Below, one piece after another: positions 23,564 through 32,030 of a DNA stretch of 50,906 nucleotides; the first letter of the stretch is position 1, and each line of letters opens with the position of its first letter. The position numbers and the translations under genes were made by a program. This stretch comes from Burkholderiales bacterium (GTDB taxonomy: Bacteria; Pseudomonadota; Gammaproteobacteria; Burkholderiales; SG8-41), in NCBI GenBank assembly GCA_030683105.1, contig JAUXMZ010000070.1, positions 1 through 50,906 of the forward strand. Reading direction: 5' to 3'. Below the pieces are notes generated by a model. It ran no database searches. It saw nothing but the letters and a program-made list of their open reading frames with translations, and was not told where the DNA came from.

Positions 23564-23737
23564 CTAGCTGTTATCGCGCCGTTCGAGCGTGATGCCGACG
23601 ATTTCCAGCACCACACCGGCCACCAGCAGCACGATACCGACGCCGGCCTCGGGCGCAAGCCACAGCAGCAAACCTCCGCCCGCCATCAGCGCAAGCCCCG
23701 TGATCCGACGTAGTCTCTTGTTTTTAACCAGAAACAT
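23564..23737 (-). CDS. Small two-pass membrane protein
   Basis: From the ATG at 23737 (MFLVKNKRLRRITGLALMAG) the product has 57 residues with two hydrophobic segments, GLALMAGGGLLLWLAP and GVGIVLLVAGVVLEIVGI, and basic ends. An upstream in-frame ATG at 23773 would add 12 residues. No family recognised. The Fnr/Dnr site at 23808-23821 could also serve this gene, with TCTAAT (23785-23780) 22 bases away on the minus strand. Confidence 0.6.
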   Translation of the reverse strand: MFLVKNKRLRRITGLALMAGGGLLLWLAPEAGVGIVLLVAGVVLEIVGITLERRDNS

Positions 23738-23807
23738 GTGTCCGCCGCGTTTGCTGTCCGAAAGTGATCTCAAAATTACATTAGATTAAAAATCCGGTAT
23801 GCCCAGG

Positions 23808-23848
23808 TTGACCTGGATCAACGAAGCCGATAGCAGTGCGGATAAGAT
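23808..23848 (+). promoter_or_regulatory. Fnr/Dnr site and -10 before archease-rtcB
   Basis: TTGAC-CTGG-ATCAA (23808-23821), 9 of 10 consensus bases and identical to the site at 31391-31404. TAAGAT (23843-23848) follows after 21 bases on the plus strand; TCTAAT (23785-23780) after 22 bases on the minus strand. Possible two-way promoter. Confidence 0.68.
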
Positions 23849-23887
23849 CAATCTAATAGTATGCGCATAGCAGGGTGACCACAGGAC

Positions 23888-24343
23888 ATGGCCCGGTTGA
23901 CGAATTGTGACGCGCGCCCTGTTCCGGATTCCGGGGAGCGCTATGGGTATTTCGAGCACGATGCCGACATCGGCATCATCGGGCGCGGCGCCACGGTGGA
24001 AGAGGCGTTCGAAGCGGCGGCCGCGGCGATGTTCGCGGTCATGACCGAGCTTGCCGCAGTGCGTCCAGCGCAGACAATCAGGGTGGAGTTTGAAGAGGCT
24101 GACATCGAACTTGCGCTGGTGAGGTGGCTTAATGCTTTGTTGGCTGCGGCGCGTGAACATGGAATGGTATTTGCCGGGTTTCGCCTTGAACGGGACGGAG
24201 TGGTATGGCGCGGATCGGCGAGTGGGGAGAGCTGGCATGATGCCCTCGAGCGCGGCGTGGAGGTCAAGGGCGCGACGTTGACCATGCTTTCCGTGCGCCA
24301 GACGGCGGCAGGCTGGGAAGCACGCTGCATTGTCGATGTCTAG
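23888..24343 (+). CDS. Archease, activator of RtcB RNA ligase
   Basis: A 151-residue protein of the archease family, which binds a metal and speeds guanylylation and turnover of RtcB. YGYFEHDADIGIIGRGATVE is the family N-terminal motif with the conserved acidic metal-binding residues, VRWLNALLAAAREHGMVFAG the central helix, and SWHDALERGVEVKGATLTML then ARCIVDV the end, with the conserved terminal Asp. The gene is 9 bases upstream of rtcB. The pairing points to an RtcB that needs archease, as in archaea and metazoa. Confidence 0.93.
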   Translation: MARLTNCDARPVPDSGERYGYFEHDADIGIIGRGATVEEAFEAAAAAMFAVMTELAAVRPAQTIRVEFEEADIELALVRWLNALLAAAREHGMVFAGFRLERDGVVWRGSASGESWHDALERGVEVKGATLTMLSVRQTAAGWEARCIVDV

Positions 24344-24352
24344 GAGATCCTT

Positions 24353-25786
24353 ATGAATCTCGCCAGTTTGAGCCAGGTCGATCAGTGGTCCTGGTCGGTG
24401 CCGCTTGCGCCGGGCGAGTGCCGGGCCGAAGTCAGGCTCTACGGCAGCTGCGATCTGCTGGCCACGATGGACGACAAGGTGCTTGAACAGATCACCAATG
24501 TCGCGCGGCTGCCCGGCCTCGCCGGCTGCGCGATGACCATGCCCGATGCGCACTGGGGCTATGGTTTTCCGATTGGCGGCGTGGCGGCGTTCGATCCCGA
24601 GCGCGGCGGCATTGTTTCCGCAGGCGGGGTGGGTTTCGACATTTCATGCGGCATACGCTGCCTGCGCAGCAATTTCGATCTCGCCGAGATCATGCCTCAG
24701 GCCCGCAAGCTTGCCGATATCCTGTTTCGGAACATACCGGCTGGCATAGGCGAAGAAGGCGATCTCAAGCTCGGTGCCGAGGAACTGGACGAGGTGCTGC
24801 GCGGCGGCGCGCAGTGGGCGGTGACCCGCGGTTATGGCACTGCCGACGATCTGGAATTCGTCGAGGAACAAGGTTGCGTCCAGGGCGCGGTGGCCGAAAA
24901 CGTCTCGCCGCAGGCGAAAAAGCGCCAGCGCGGCGAGATGGGCACACTGGGCTCCGGCAATCACTATCTCGAAGTGCAGGTCGTGGACCGCATTTACGAC
25001 GCGGCCGCCGCCGCGGTCTTTGGCATCAGGCCGGGACAGATCGTGATTTCCATACACTGCGGCTCGCGCGGTCTCGGCCACCAGATCGGCACCGACTATC
25101 TCATCAGCCTGGCGAAAGCGGCCGGCCGGCTCGGCATCACCCTGCCGGATCGCGAACTCGCATGCGCCCCGATCAAGTCACCCGAGGGCCGGCAATACCT
25201 GGGCGCGATGAACGCGGCGATCAATTGCGCGCTGGCCAATCGCCAGATCCTCACCCATCTGACCCGTGAAGCTTTCGCGCGGGTGCTGCCGCATGCCGAG
25301 CTGGAGACCCTGTTCGATGTGTCACACAACACCTGCAAGGCCGAGCAGCACACGATAGAGGGACGGCAGAAGCTGCTTTATGTGCACCGCAAGGGCGCGA
25401 CCCGCGCGTTTGGCCCGGGTCACCCGGCGCTGCCGCCACGCTATCGCGACACCGGCCAGCCGGTGATCATAGGCGGCAGCATGGGCACCGGTTCCTACAT
25501 TCTGTGCGGAACGCGGGAAAGCGAGGAGAGGGCGTTCAGTTCGGCCAGTCACGGCGCGGGCCGGGCCATGAGCCGCCATCAGGCGCTCAAAAAATGGCAG
25601 GGCCGGCAGGTGATCGACGAACTGGCAGGTAAGGGCATCCTGATCCGCACGCGCTCGATGCGCGGCGCGGCGGAAGAGGCGCCCGGCGCCTATAAAGATG
25701 TTGACCTGGTTGCAGAAGCCACCGAGCAGGCGGGGCTGGCCCGCCGCGTGGCGTTTCTGCGACCCAGGATATGTATCAAAGGCTGA
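24353..25786 (+). CDS. rtcB: RNA-splicing ligase RtcB
   Basis: A 477-residue GTP- and Mn-dependent ligase joining 2',3'-cyclic phosphate or 3'-phosphate RNA ends to 5'-hydroxyl ends. MPDAHWGYGFPIGGVAAFDP, GGIVSAGGVGFDISCGIRCL (Asp and Cys metal ligands), GTLGSGNHYLEVQVVD (GNHxxE), IHCGSRGLGHQIGTDY and DVSHNTCKAEQHTI are the active-site motifs; the guanylylated His should lie in the C-terminal FSSASHGAGRAMSR stretch. The length is nearer to archaeal/metazoan RtcB (about 480) than to the E. coli enzyme (about 408). It is the second gene of a putative Fnr/Dnr-driven operon. Suggested uses: repair of cleaved tRNA or rRNA under anaerobic stress. Confidence 0.96.
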   Translation: MNLASLSQVDQWSWSVPLAPGECRAEVRLYGSCDLLATMDDKVLEQITNVARLPGLAGCAMTMPDAHWGYGFPIGGVAAFDPERGGIVSAGGVGFDISCGIRCLRSNFDLAEIMPQARKLADILFRNIPAGIGEEGDLKLGAEELDEVLRGGAQWAVTRGYGTADDLEFVEEQGCVQGAVAENVSPQAKKRQRGEMGTLGSGNHYLEVQVVDRIYDAAAAAVFGIRPGQIVISIHCGSRGLGHQIGTDYLISLAKAAGRLGITLPDRELACAPIKSPEGRQYLGAMNAAINCALANRQILTHLTREAFARVLPHAELETLFDVSHNTCKAEQHTIEGRQKLLYVHRKGATRAFGPGHPALPPRYRDTGQPVIIGGSMGTGSYILCGTRESEERAFSSASHGAGRAMSRHQALKKWQGRQVIDELAGKGILIRTRSMRGAAEEAPGAYKDVDLVAEATEQAGLARRVAFLRPRICIKG

Positions 25787-25839
25787 GCGGGATTAAAACG
25801 CCTGCGGGCCAGAAAAACCCCGGACCAAGGCGCGTCCGG

Positions 25840-25881
25840 TTGATCCACATCAACCTGCGCGCGCAGGGCGTAACTTAATAT
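25840..25881 (+). promoter_or_regulatory. Perfect Fnr/Dnr site and -10 before pncA
   Basis: TTGAT-CCAC-ATCAA (25840-25853) matches all ten consensus bases; TAATAT (25876-25881) follows after 22 bases. Predicted start near 25888, 12 bases before the pncA ATG. Confidence 0.77.
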
Positions 25882-25899
25882 TTTCCTGGGGTTACTGTC

Positions 25900-26484
25900 A
25901 TGGCCATTAATGTAGGCAAGGCGCATGCCTTGCTGATCGTCGATGTGCAGAACGATTTCCTGCCCGGAGGCAGTCTCGCTGTGCCTAACGGTGACGAGGT
26001 GATCCCGGTCCTCAACCGCCACATCGCCCTGGCGCGGTCCAGGGGGGTGCCGGTATTTGCCAGCCGCGACTGGCATCCCATCGACCATTGCTCTTTCCAA
26101 GCCCAGGGCGGGCCGTGGCCGCCACACTGCGTCGCCGACACACAGGGGGCAGCGTTCTCGCCCGGCCTCGAGCTGCCTCGCGATGCGGTCATCATCAGCA
26201 AGGCGATGCGCGAGGACGCCGATGCGTATTCGAGCTTCGAGGGCACTGACCTGGCGCCTCAATTGCGCAAGCTGGGCGTGAAGCAGTTGCTGGTGGGCGG
26301 GCTGGCCACGGATTATTGCGTGCTCAATACCGTGCTCGACGCGCGCCAGTCGGGATTCGGCGTGCTGTTGCTCGCGGATGCGATCCGCGCCGTCAACGTG
26401 AAGCCGGGGGATGGCGAGCGCGCCGAACGGCAGATGGCGCAGGCGGGCGCGGTTGCTATCCGCATCGAGGATGGTCTGCAATGA
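25900..26484 (+). CDS. pncA: Nicotinamidase
   Basis: A 194-residue isochorismatase-fold hydrolase turning nicotinamide into nicotinate for NAD salvage. The Asp-Lys-Cys triad is visible: Asp15 in ALLIVDVQNDFLPGGSL, Lys in VIISKAMREDADAYSSFEGT and Cys in GGLATDYCVLNTVLDA; ASRDWHPIDHCSF supplies the metal-binding Asp/His set. The ATG at 25900 closely follows a predicted Fnr/Dnr start site. The stop overlaps pncB (ATGA), so the two successive salvage enzymes are translated together. Confidence 0.95.
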   Translation: MAINVGKAHALLIVDVQNDFLPGGSLAVPNGDEVIPVLNRHIALARSRGVPVFASRDWHPIDHCSFQAQGGPWPPHCVADTQGAAFSPGLELPRDAVIISKAMREDADAYSSFEGTDLAPQLRKLGVKQLLVGGLATDYCVLNTVLDARQSGFGVLLLADAIRAVNVKPGDGERAERQMAQAGAVAIRIEDGLQ

Positions 26485-27845
26485 ATCCACTTGCGTCGCC
26501 GCTGCTCACCGACCTTTACCAGCTGACGATGCTGCATGCGTATTACACGCACGGCATGCGCGATACGGCGGTGTTCGAACTGTTCGTGCGCAAGCTGCCG
26601 CCCAACCGTAACTTCATGATGGCGGCCGGCCTCGAGCAGGCGCTCGATTTTCTCGAAGACCTGCGCTTCACGGCAGAGGATCTCGAATGGGTCGGGAAAA
26701 GCCGCCTGTTTCCACGGGAATTCGCGCGACAACTTGAAGGGTTGCATTTCACCGGCGATGTGCACGCCATGCCCGAAGGCACGATTTTTTTTCCCGACGA
26801 GCCGGTCCTGCGCGTCACCGCGCCGATGCCCGAGGCGCAGTTCGTCGAGTCGCGGCTGATCAACCTGGTTCATTTTGAGACGCTGGTGGCGACGAAGGCC
26901 GCACGCAGCGTACTGGCGGCGCCCGGCAAGCGGCTGGTGGATTTCGGACTGCGCCGCGCGCATGGTGCGGAAGCCGGCCTGCTGGCGGCGCGCGCGAGCT
27001 ATCTCGCGGGATTCGCGGGCACGGCGACCGTGATCGCGGGCGCGCGCATGGGCATCCCGGTCTTTGGCACCATGGCGCACTCCTTTGTCGAGGCGCATGA
27101 CGACGAAGCCGCGGCGTTCGAGCACTTCGCACAGACCTATCCCGGTAGAGCGGTCTTGTTGATCGATACCTACGACACCGAGCTCGCGGCACTTAAGGTG
27201 GTGGCGCTCGCGTCCAAATTGAAGAGCCGGGGCATCCGGATCCAGGGCGTGCGGCTCGACAGCGGCAATCACCTGGTGCTTGCCAGGAACGTCCGGCGCA
27301 TTCTGAACGAGGGCGGCCTGGCTGATGCCAGCATTTTCGCCAGCGGCAACCTCGACGAATACCAGTTGCGCGCGCTGTGCGCAGCCGGAGCGCCGATCGA
27401 TGGTTTTGGCATCGGCACGAGCCTGGTGACCTCCTCCGATGCCCCGTTTCTCGATGCCGTCTACAAGCTGCAGGAATACGCCGGCAAGCCGCGCCGCAAA
27501 CGCTCGACCGGCAAGGCAACCTGGCCGGGACGCAAGCAGGTCTTCCGTCAATACGACAGCGCAGGCTGTTTCCATCACGACATCATTGCCGTCGAAGATG
27601 ACAACGAAAAAACCGGCGAGCCACTGCTGATCCCGGTGATGAAACGCGGCAGGCGCTTGCATGGTCCCGAGACGCTCGCCGCGATTCGGGGCCGCGCCGC
27701 AGCGCAGCTCGCCAAGTTGCCCAGGCATCTTGCGTTGCTGGAGACGGCGACCGTCGCGTACCCAGTGGAGATCCACCCGGCATTGCGCAAACTCGCCAAC
27801 CAGGTGGACAGGGTGACGAGCGAGGTGCCCGTGCTGTGCCGATGA
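26481..27845 (+). CDS. pncB: Nicotinate phosphoribosyltransferase
   Basis: A 454-residue enzyme making nicotinate mononucleotide from nicotinate and PRPP with ATP. LLTDLYQLTMLHAYYTHGMR is the family N-terminus (LTDLYQLTM), followed by RKLPPNRNFMMAAGLEQALD, VDFGLRRAHGAEAGLLAARA and LIDTYDTELAALK, with GIRIQGVRLDSGN supplying phosphate-binding residues. The length and the GFGIGTSLVTSSD motif suggest the longer subgroup related to mycobacterial PncB1/PncB2 and human NAPRT rather than short E. coli PncB. The start overlaps the pncA stop. A PRPP synthase is encoded in the same run, supplying its co-substrate. Confidence 0.94.
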   Translation: MNPLASPLLTDLYQLTMLHAYYTHGMRDTAVFELFVRKLPPNRNFMMAAGLEQALDFLEDLRFTAEDLEWVGKSRLFPREFARQLEGLHFTGDVHAMPEGTIFFPDEPVLRVTAPMPEAQFVESRLINLVHFETLVATKAARSVLAAPGKRLVDFGLRRAHGAEAGLLAARASYLAGFAGTATVIAGARMGIPVFGTMAHSFVEAHDDEAAAFEHFAQTYPGRAVLLIDTYDTELAALKVVALASKLKSRGIRIQGVRLDSGNHLVLARNVRRILNEGGLADASIFASGNLDEYQLRALCAAGAPIDGFGIGTSLVTSSDAPFLDAVYKLQEYAGKPRRKRSTGKATWPGRKQVFRQYDSAGCFHHDIIAVEDDNEKTGEPLLIPVMKRGRRLHGPETLAAIRGRAAAQLAKLPRHLALLETATVAYPVEIHPALRKLANQVDRVTSEVPVLCR

Positions 27846-27912
27846 ATAATGATCAACCCGCAGCGGGCCGGGGATTGTAGGGGCTGCAACCGGAATTATG
27901 TAACATATTGTT

Positions 27913-27918
27913 TATAAT
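27913..27918 (+). promoter_or_regulatory. Possible internal promoter -10 in the NAD-salvage run
   Basis: TATAAT within an AT-rich stretch in the 82-94 base gap after pncB. No Fnr-type site lies at the class II distance and no good -35 is visible, so the phosphoribosyltransferase genes may be either read through from pncA or started here. Confidence 0.35.
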
Positions 27919-27939
27919 CATATAATTATGGTGATGAGC

Positions 27940-28635
27940 ATGTTTAACCGACAAGAAGCAGTGCCTTTCAGCGACCGAACCCAGGCTGGTCGCCTGCTGG
28001 GTGAAGCCCTGCTGCCATACAAGGAACGTGACGACGTCGTCGTGTTGGCGCTGCCTCGCGGCGGGGTGCCCGTGGCTTTCGAAGTCGTCAAGGCGATTAA
28101 CGCCAGCCTGGACCTGATGCTGGTGCGCAAGCTGGGCACACCGGGCCAGGAGGAATTGGCGATGGGCGCCATCGCATGGGGAGGGGCGAGGGTGCTCAAC
28201 ACGGACATCATCGGCAGCCTGGGAATCTCCGCGGAAACCATAGACGCGGTAGCGAGCCGGGAGAGCAGGGAACTCGAGCGGCGGCAACGCGCGTACCGCG
28301 GCGATCGTCCGCCGCCGCAGGTAAAAGGCCGTTGTGTGATTCTGGTGGATGACGGTCTGGCCACCGGTGCGACCATGCGCAGCGCGATCAAGGCCTTGCG
28401 CCAGCAACACCCCGCGCGCATTGTGGTCGCAGTCCCGGTTGCACCTCCCGATACCATAGAAACGCTGCGCCAGGAGGCGGATGAAGTGGTGTGTCTGGCT
28501 GCACCTGAGCCCTTCATGGCCATAGGCCGCTGGTACCATGAATTTCCGCAGACCAGCGACGATGAAGTCAAGGATCTGTTGCAGCGCGCCTGGACCACGG
28601 CAGGCGGCGCAGCCCCTGAGAGCGCCGGCACATGA
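27940..28635 (+). CDS. Phosphoribosyltransferase-fold protein
   Basis: About 231 residues from MFNRQEAVPFSDRTQAGRLL; in-frame ATGs at 27928 and 27934 would add two to four residues. The PRPP loop is CVILVDDGLATGATMRSAIK (two Asp followed by ATGAT), and VVVLALPRGGVPVAFEVVKA and DLMLVRKLGTPGQEELAMGA are standard in this subgroup, whose substrate is not established. The next gene overlaps it (ATGA) and encodes a hydrolase. I recall the same two domains as one chain in Rv0571c of the M. tuberculosis DosR regulon, which sits near pncB2 there; here they are separate genes beside pncB. Confidence 0.87.
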   Translation: MFNRQEAVPFSDRTQAGRLLGEALLPYKERDDVVVLALPRGGVPVAFEVVKAINASLDLMLVRKLGTPGQEELAMGAIAWGGARVLNTDIIGSLGISAETIDAVASRESRELERRQRAYRGDRPPPQVKGRCVILVDDGLATGATMRSAIKALRQQHPARIVVAVPVAPPDTIETLRQEADEVVCLAAPEPFMAIGRWYHEFPQTSDDEVKDLLQRAWTTAGGAAPESAGT

Positions 28636-29306
28636 AGACCACGCGCCAGGACTATGGCTTGCCCGCCGATATCATGGTGAGCCTGGCGGATGCTGCGCTG
28701 GCCGGCTCCCTCACCGTTCCGGCCGATGCGCCGGGTATCGTCGTCTTTGTCCATGGCAGCGGCAGCAGCCGCTTTAGCCCGCGCAACCGCGCTGTCGCAA
28801 CCACGCTGAATGAGGCCGGGCTCGCCACACTGTTGTTCGATCTGCTGACCGCGGAAGAAAATGAAATCGACCTGCGTACACGGAAATTGCGCTTCGACAT
28901 AGAGCTGTTGACCGAACGGCTGGTGGGTGCAATAGACTGGCTGGGCGGGCGCGCCGAAGTCGCGGATCTGCCGGCGGGCCTGTTTGGCGCCAGCACCGGC
29001 GCGGCGGCGGCGCTGCGCGCAGCCGCCGTTCGTCCTCATGCTGTGGGTGCGGTGGTATCGCGCGGCGGACGACCGGATCTTGCGGGCGCGGCCTTGCCGC
29101 GGGTCGAGGCGCCGACACTGCTGATCGTCGGCGGGGACGATGGGCCGGTCATCACCATGAATCAGGAGGCAGCTGCGCAGCTGCATTGCGAACACCGTCT
29201 GCATATCGTTCCTGGCGCCACCCACCTGTTCGAAGAACCCGGCAAGCTGGAACAGGTGGCGACGCTCGCGCGCGACTGGTTCCTGCTACATCTGCACCGA
29301 CCATGA
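28632..29306 (+). CDS. Alpha/beta hydrolase, dienelactone-hydrolase-like
   Basis: A 224-residue alpha/beta hydrolase. [20 protein letters not shown] is the oxyanion-loop motif typical of the group, [16 protein letters not shown] holds the nucleophile Ser in G-x-S-x-[10 protein letters not shown] the likely acid and [16 protein letters not shown] the His. No signal peptide. It overlaps the phosphoribosyltransferase gene before it and the prs gene after it by four bases each, so the three are translationally coupled. True dienelactone hydrolases use Cys, so an esterase or phosphoester-linked role is as likely; substrate unknown. Confidence 0.85.
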   Translation: MKTTRQDYGLPADIMVSLADAALAGSLTVPADAPGIVVFVHGSGSSRFSPRNRAVATTLNEAGLATLLFDLLTAEENEIDLRTRKLRFDIELLTERLVGAIDWLGGRAEVADLPAGLFGASTGAAAALRAAAVRPHAVGAVVSRGGRPDLAGAALPRVEAPTLLIVGGDDGPVITMNQEAAAQLHCEHRLHIVPGATHLFEEPGKLEQVATLARDWFLLHLHRP

Positions 29307-30289
29307 ACACAAACGATATTTGCCTGTTCGCGCTGACGGAAAGCCGGGCTTTCGGCGAGAAAGTCGGCGCCGCGCTGGGCGTGCCGCTAGGCCGGCATGA
29401 GGAAAGGAATTTTGAAGACGGCGAACATAAAATCCGCGCACTCCAGAACGTGCGGGGCCGGAACGTGTTCGTTATTCAATCGCTGTACAGCGAACCTGAC
29501 GCGAGCGTCAACGACAAGCTGTGCCGGCTGCTGTTTTTCGTCGGCGCCCTGAAAGACGCGTCCGCGCAGCGCGTGACCGCCGTCCTGCCTTACCTGTGCT
29601 ATGCGCGCAAGGACAGAAAAACCAAATCGCGGGATCCGGTGACCACCCGCTATCTCGCACGGTTGCTGGAAGCCGTCGAGACCGACCGGGTGGTGACGCT
29701 GGATGTGCACAACCTGGCGGCGTTCGAGAATGCGTTCCGTTGCCGCATCGATCATCTCGAGGCCAGGAAGCTGTTCGTCGACTATTTCGCGCCGCGGCTG
29801 GGCGACAGCGAAGTCGTCGTGGTCTCGCCCGACGTCGGCGGAGTCAAGCGCGCCGAGCAGTTGCGCCAGGCGCTGTCGCGGCGCCTGGGCCGGGAAGCAG
29901 GCAATGCCTTCATCGAGAAATATCGCAGCGCGGGGGAGGTGAGCGGCGAGCAGGTGGTGGGCGAAGTCCGCGGCAAGGCAGCAATCATCATCGACGACAT
30001 GATCAGCACGGGCGGGACGATGGTGCGCGCCGCTAATGCCTGCCTGCAGCGCGGCGCAACAACCGTCTACGCGGCCGCCTCCCACGGCCTGTTCGCCGGC
30101 GAGGCCGCGCGCATCGTTGCCGATCCCGTTCTGGAGCACGTGGTGATCACGGACACGATACCCCCGTTTCGCCTGGATGACGGTCTGGTGCAGAACAAGC
30201 TGACGATACTGGAGACCGCCCCGCTGTTTGCCGAGGCCATCCGCCGCATTCATGACGGCGGGTCCATCGTCGATCTGCTCCAGGTCTGA
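29303..30289 (+). CDS. prs: Ribose-phosphate pyrophosphokinase (PRPP synthase)
   Basis: A 328-residue enzyme making PRPP from ribose 5-phosphate and ATP. The start at 29303 ([20 protein letters not shown]) overlaps the hydrolase stop; longer frames lie inside that gene. [20 protein letters not shown] corresponds to the FxDGE region, [20 protein letters not shown] to the ATP-binding flexible loop, [12 protein letters not shown] to the metal-binding DxH, and [20 protein letters not shown] to the PRPP loop. It diverges from housekeeping Prs in several places (for example YLCYARKD), so it is probably a second, condition-specific copy feeding the pncB reaction in this operon. Confidence 0.92.
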   Translation: MNTNDICLFALTESRAFGEKVGAALGVPLGRHEERNFEDGEHKIRALQNVRGRNVFVIQSLYSEPDASVNDKLCRLLFFVGALKDASAQRVTAVLPYLCYARKDRKTKSRDPVTTRYLARLLEAVETDRVVTLDVHNLAAFENAFRCRIDHLEARKLFVDYFAPRLGDSEVVVVSPDVGGVKRAEQLRQALSRRLGREAGNAFIEKYRSAGEVSGEQVVGEVRGKAAIIIDDMISTGGTMVRAANACLQRGATTVYAAASHGLFAGEAARIVADPVLEHVVITDTIPPFRLDDGLVQNKLTILETAPLFAEAIRRIHDGGSIVDLLQV

Positions 30290-30315
30290 GCGGCACCGCA
30301 TGCCCGCAACGGTTC

Positions 30316-31341
30316 TCACCATTTCCGGACATAGGCATCCGCCAGTTCCAGGTAATCGATCGCGCGCTGGCGCCACTTGTTCGTGTCCCGCACCTGGTGG
30401 TCGGTAATGTGCCAGATCGCGATCTTGGCGCGCAGGCAGGCGCGGAAGGCCTTGTAAAACCAGATCAGCGCGTCGGGTGGGACATCGCCTGTGGCCGCGA
30501 GATACTGTTGCAATATCTGATTGCCGAAGGCTGCGGCACCCAGGCGTTCACATTCCATCGCCAGATAGGCCAGTTCGTCGGCGGGATCGAGCAGGCGATA
30601 CTCGCGCTTGAATTCCAGGCAGTCGATGATCACCGGTTCAGGCGTCAGGCAGATGTGCTCGGGGCGCAGATCGCCATGTGCGTCGATGATGCGGTTTTCA
30701 CGGGCCCGCAGTTCAAGCAAAGTGCCGCGTTCGTCCATGAAGTCAAACTGCGCCCGGACCAGATATTCGAGCTGCGATGAAGGCAGTTCGAACTGCGGTT
30801 GGGCGAGCGCTGCATGGTTGGCCCGGATGTCGTCCTCGAAACGCTTGCGGTAACCGGACGTGCTCACGGCGACCGGATCCGAACGCCGGTAGAAACCGGT
30901 CAACACCCGGCTCAGCCTCACGATGTCATCGTTGCTCACCGTCTTGCTGCAGATCGCCGCGTCCAGCATGCGATGTGCCGGCAAGCGTCGCATCTGGACC
31001 AGCCAATCCACGACAGGACCTTCTCCGCCCAGTTGCAGGCGGCCATTGCTGTGCATGACGAGGGGAACGACTCCGCAATAAACGCCTGCGGCCAGACGCC
31101 GGTTCAACTGCACTTCGCGTTCGCAATTCCGGCGTCTGGCTTCCACGGTGCTGAAGTCCAGAAACTCGTAGCGCACCGGCTTTTTCAGCTTGTAGACGAA
31201 CTCGTCGCTCAGGAACACCCATGACATGTGGGTTTCTATTACCTCGACTGCTGCAGGCCGAACCGGGTAGGCGTCGGGGTTGCGCAGAAACGCCACCTTG
31301 GCTTCGACTGGCGTTTTGATGCCCATGGGGGTGTTCGGCAT
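30316..31341 (-). CDS. Aminoglycoside-phosphotransferase-like single-domain protein
   Basis: A 341-residue protein from MPNTPMGIKTPVEAKVAFLR (ATG at 31341, with GGGAG upstream). VEVIETHMSWVFLSDEFVYK and LKKPVRYEFLDFSTVEARRR align with the N-terminal half of the 530-residue fusion at 19629-21221, and RIIDAHGDLRPEHICL with its catalytic loop; IIDCLEFKREYRLLDPADEL supplies the metal site. It lacks the C-terminal P-loop kinase domain. The catalytic loop has His where the family has Asn (HGDLRPEH), so phosphotransfer activity is uncertain. It is divergent from the CBS-protein gene across a shared Fnr/Dnr site, with TATTAC (31368-31363) 22 bases from it on this strand. Confidence 0.83.
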   Translation of the reverse strand: MPNTPMGIKTPVEAKVAFLRNPDAYPVRPAAVEVIETHMSWVFLSDEFVYKLKKPVRYEFLDFSTVEARRRNCEREVQLNRRLAAGVYCGVVPLVMHSNGRLQLGGEGPVVDWLVQMRRLPAHRMLDAAICSKTVSNDDIVRLSRVLTGFYRRSDPVAVSTSGYRKRFEDDIRANHAALAQPQFELPSSQLEYLVRAQFDFMDERGTLLELRARENRIIDAHGDLRPEHICLTPEPVIIDCLEFKREYRLLDPADELAYLAMECERLGAAAFGNQILQQYLAATGDVPPDALIWFYKAFRACLRAKIAIWHITDHQVRDTNKWRQRAIDYLELADAYVRKW

Positions 31342-31390
31342 GATGGATCTCCCGATAGAAAAGTAATACCTGCAACATTGATTAGGGTGT

Positions 31391-31431
31391 TTGACCTGGA
31401 TCAACACGCCCCTTTTTGGCGCTCCTATGAT
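31391..31431 (+). promoter_or_regulatory. Fnr/Dnr site and TATGAT -10 before the CBS gene (possibly two-way)
   Basis: TTGAC-CTGG-ATCAA (31391-31404) then 21 bases then TATGAT (31426-31431), predicted start near 31439. On the minus strand TATTAC (31368-31363) lies 22 bases away, facing the kinase-like gene. Confidence 0.77.
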
Positions 31432-31504
31432 GCATAAAAGAGGGAGTGTGCACCTCCGAACGCAGCTGCAGACAGAGTTCAACTTTCTGACGAAGGAGAA
31501 CACC

Positions 31505-31954
31505 ATGGCTATCGGAGAAATCTGCAACCGCGAAGTGGCGTTTGCCGGGCGCGAGACGACGGTCAACGCGGCGGCAAAGCTGATGCGGCACTACCATGTC
31601 GGCAGCCTGGTCATAGTCGATGATTATTCCGGCAAGCGCATGCCGGTGGGTATCGTGACCGACCGTGATCTCGTCGTGGAAGTGGAGGCCATGGACCTCG
31701 ATCCCAAGGTGATTACGATAGGCGACATCATGTCCGGCGAACTGTTCACGGTCCCGGAAAGCCAGGGCGTGCTCGAAACCATGGAGGTGATGCGTTTCAA
31801 GGGGGTGCGCCGGCTGCCGGTCGTGGACAGCGAAGGCCGCCTCGCCGGTATCATCACCATAGACGACTTGCTCGAAGTGCTTGCGGAGGAACTGACGGAT
31901 CTGACCCGCGTCATCTCCAAGGAACAGGCGAGGGAAATGCAAGGCAGAAAATAG
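31505..31954 (+). CDS. Tandem CBS-domain protein
   Basis: A 149-residue cytoplasmic protein made of two CBS domains (about residues 5-65 and 72-130). CBS pairs bind adenine nucleotides or related ligands; PVGIVTDRDLVVEVEAMDLD and LAGIITIDDLLEVLAEELTD are the repeated GIxTxxDL motifs. The start has AAGGAG at the right distance. It stands alone behind a strong-looking Fnr/Dnr promoter. Stand-alone CBS pairs of this size include Hrp1 (Rv2626c) of the mycobacterial hypoxic response. Ligand and partner are unknown. Confidence 0.92.
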   Translation: MAIGEICNREVAFAGRETTVNAAAKLMRHYHVGSLVIVDDYSGKRMPVGIVTDRDLVVEVEAMDLDPKVITIGDIMSGELFTVPESQGVLETMEVMRFKGVRRLPVVDSEGRLAGIITIDDLLEVLAEELTDLTRVISKEQAREMQGRK

Positions 31955-32030
31955 GTTCGGCGATGAACCGTGGTTGCGGCCGGTCCGCGGGTGCTGCTGG
32001 TGATTTACGCGACACTGTCGTATTCTTATC

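Noticed and set aside
21448-23658. A 736-codon open frame on the minus strand opposite polX.
   Set aside because: Its translation has no family motifs and is the usual shadow of a GC-rich gene; polX on the other strand has all expected domains.
27875-27889. TTGTA-GGGGC-TGCAA before the phosphoribosyltransferase gene as another Fnr-type site.
   Set aside because: The spacer is 5 rather than 4 and both halves deviate; it is not at the 21-22 base distance from the TATAAT.
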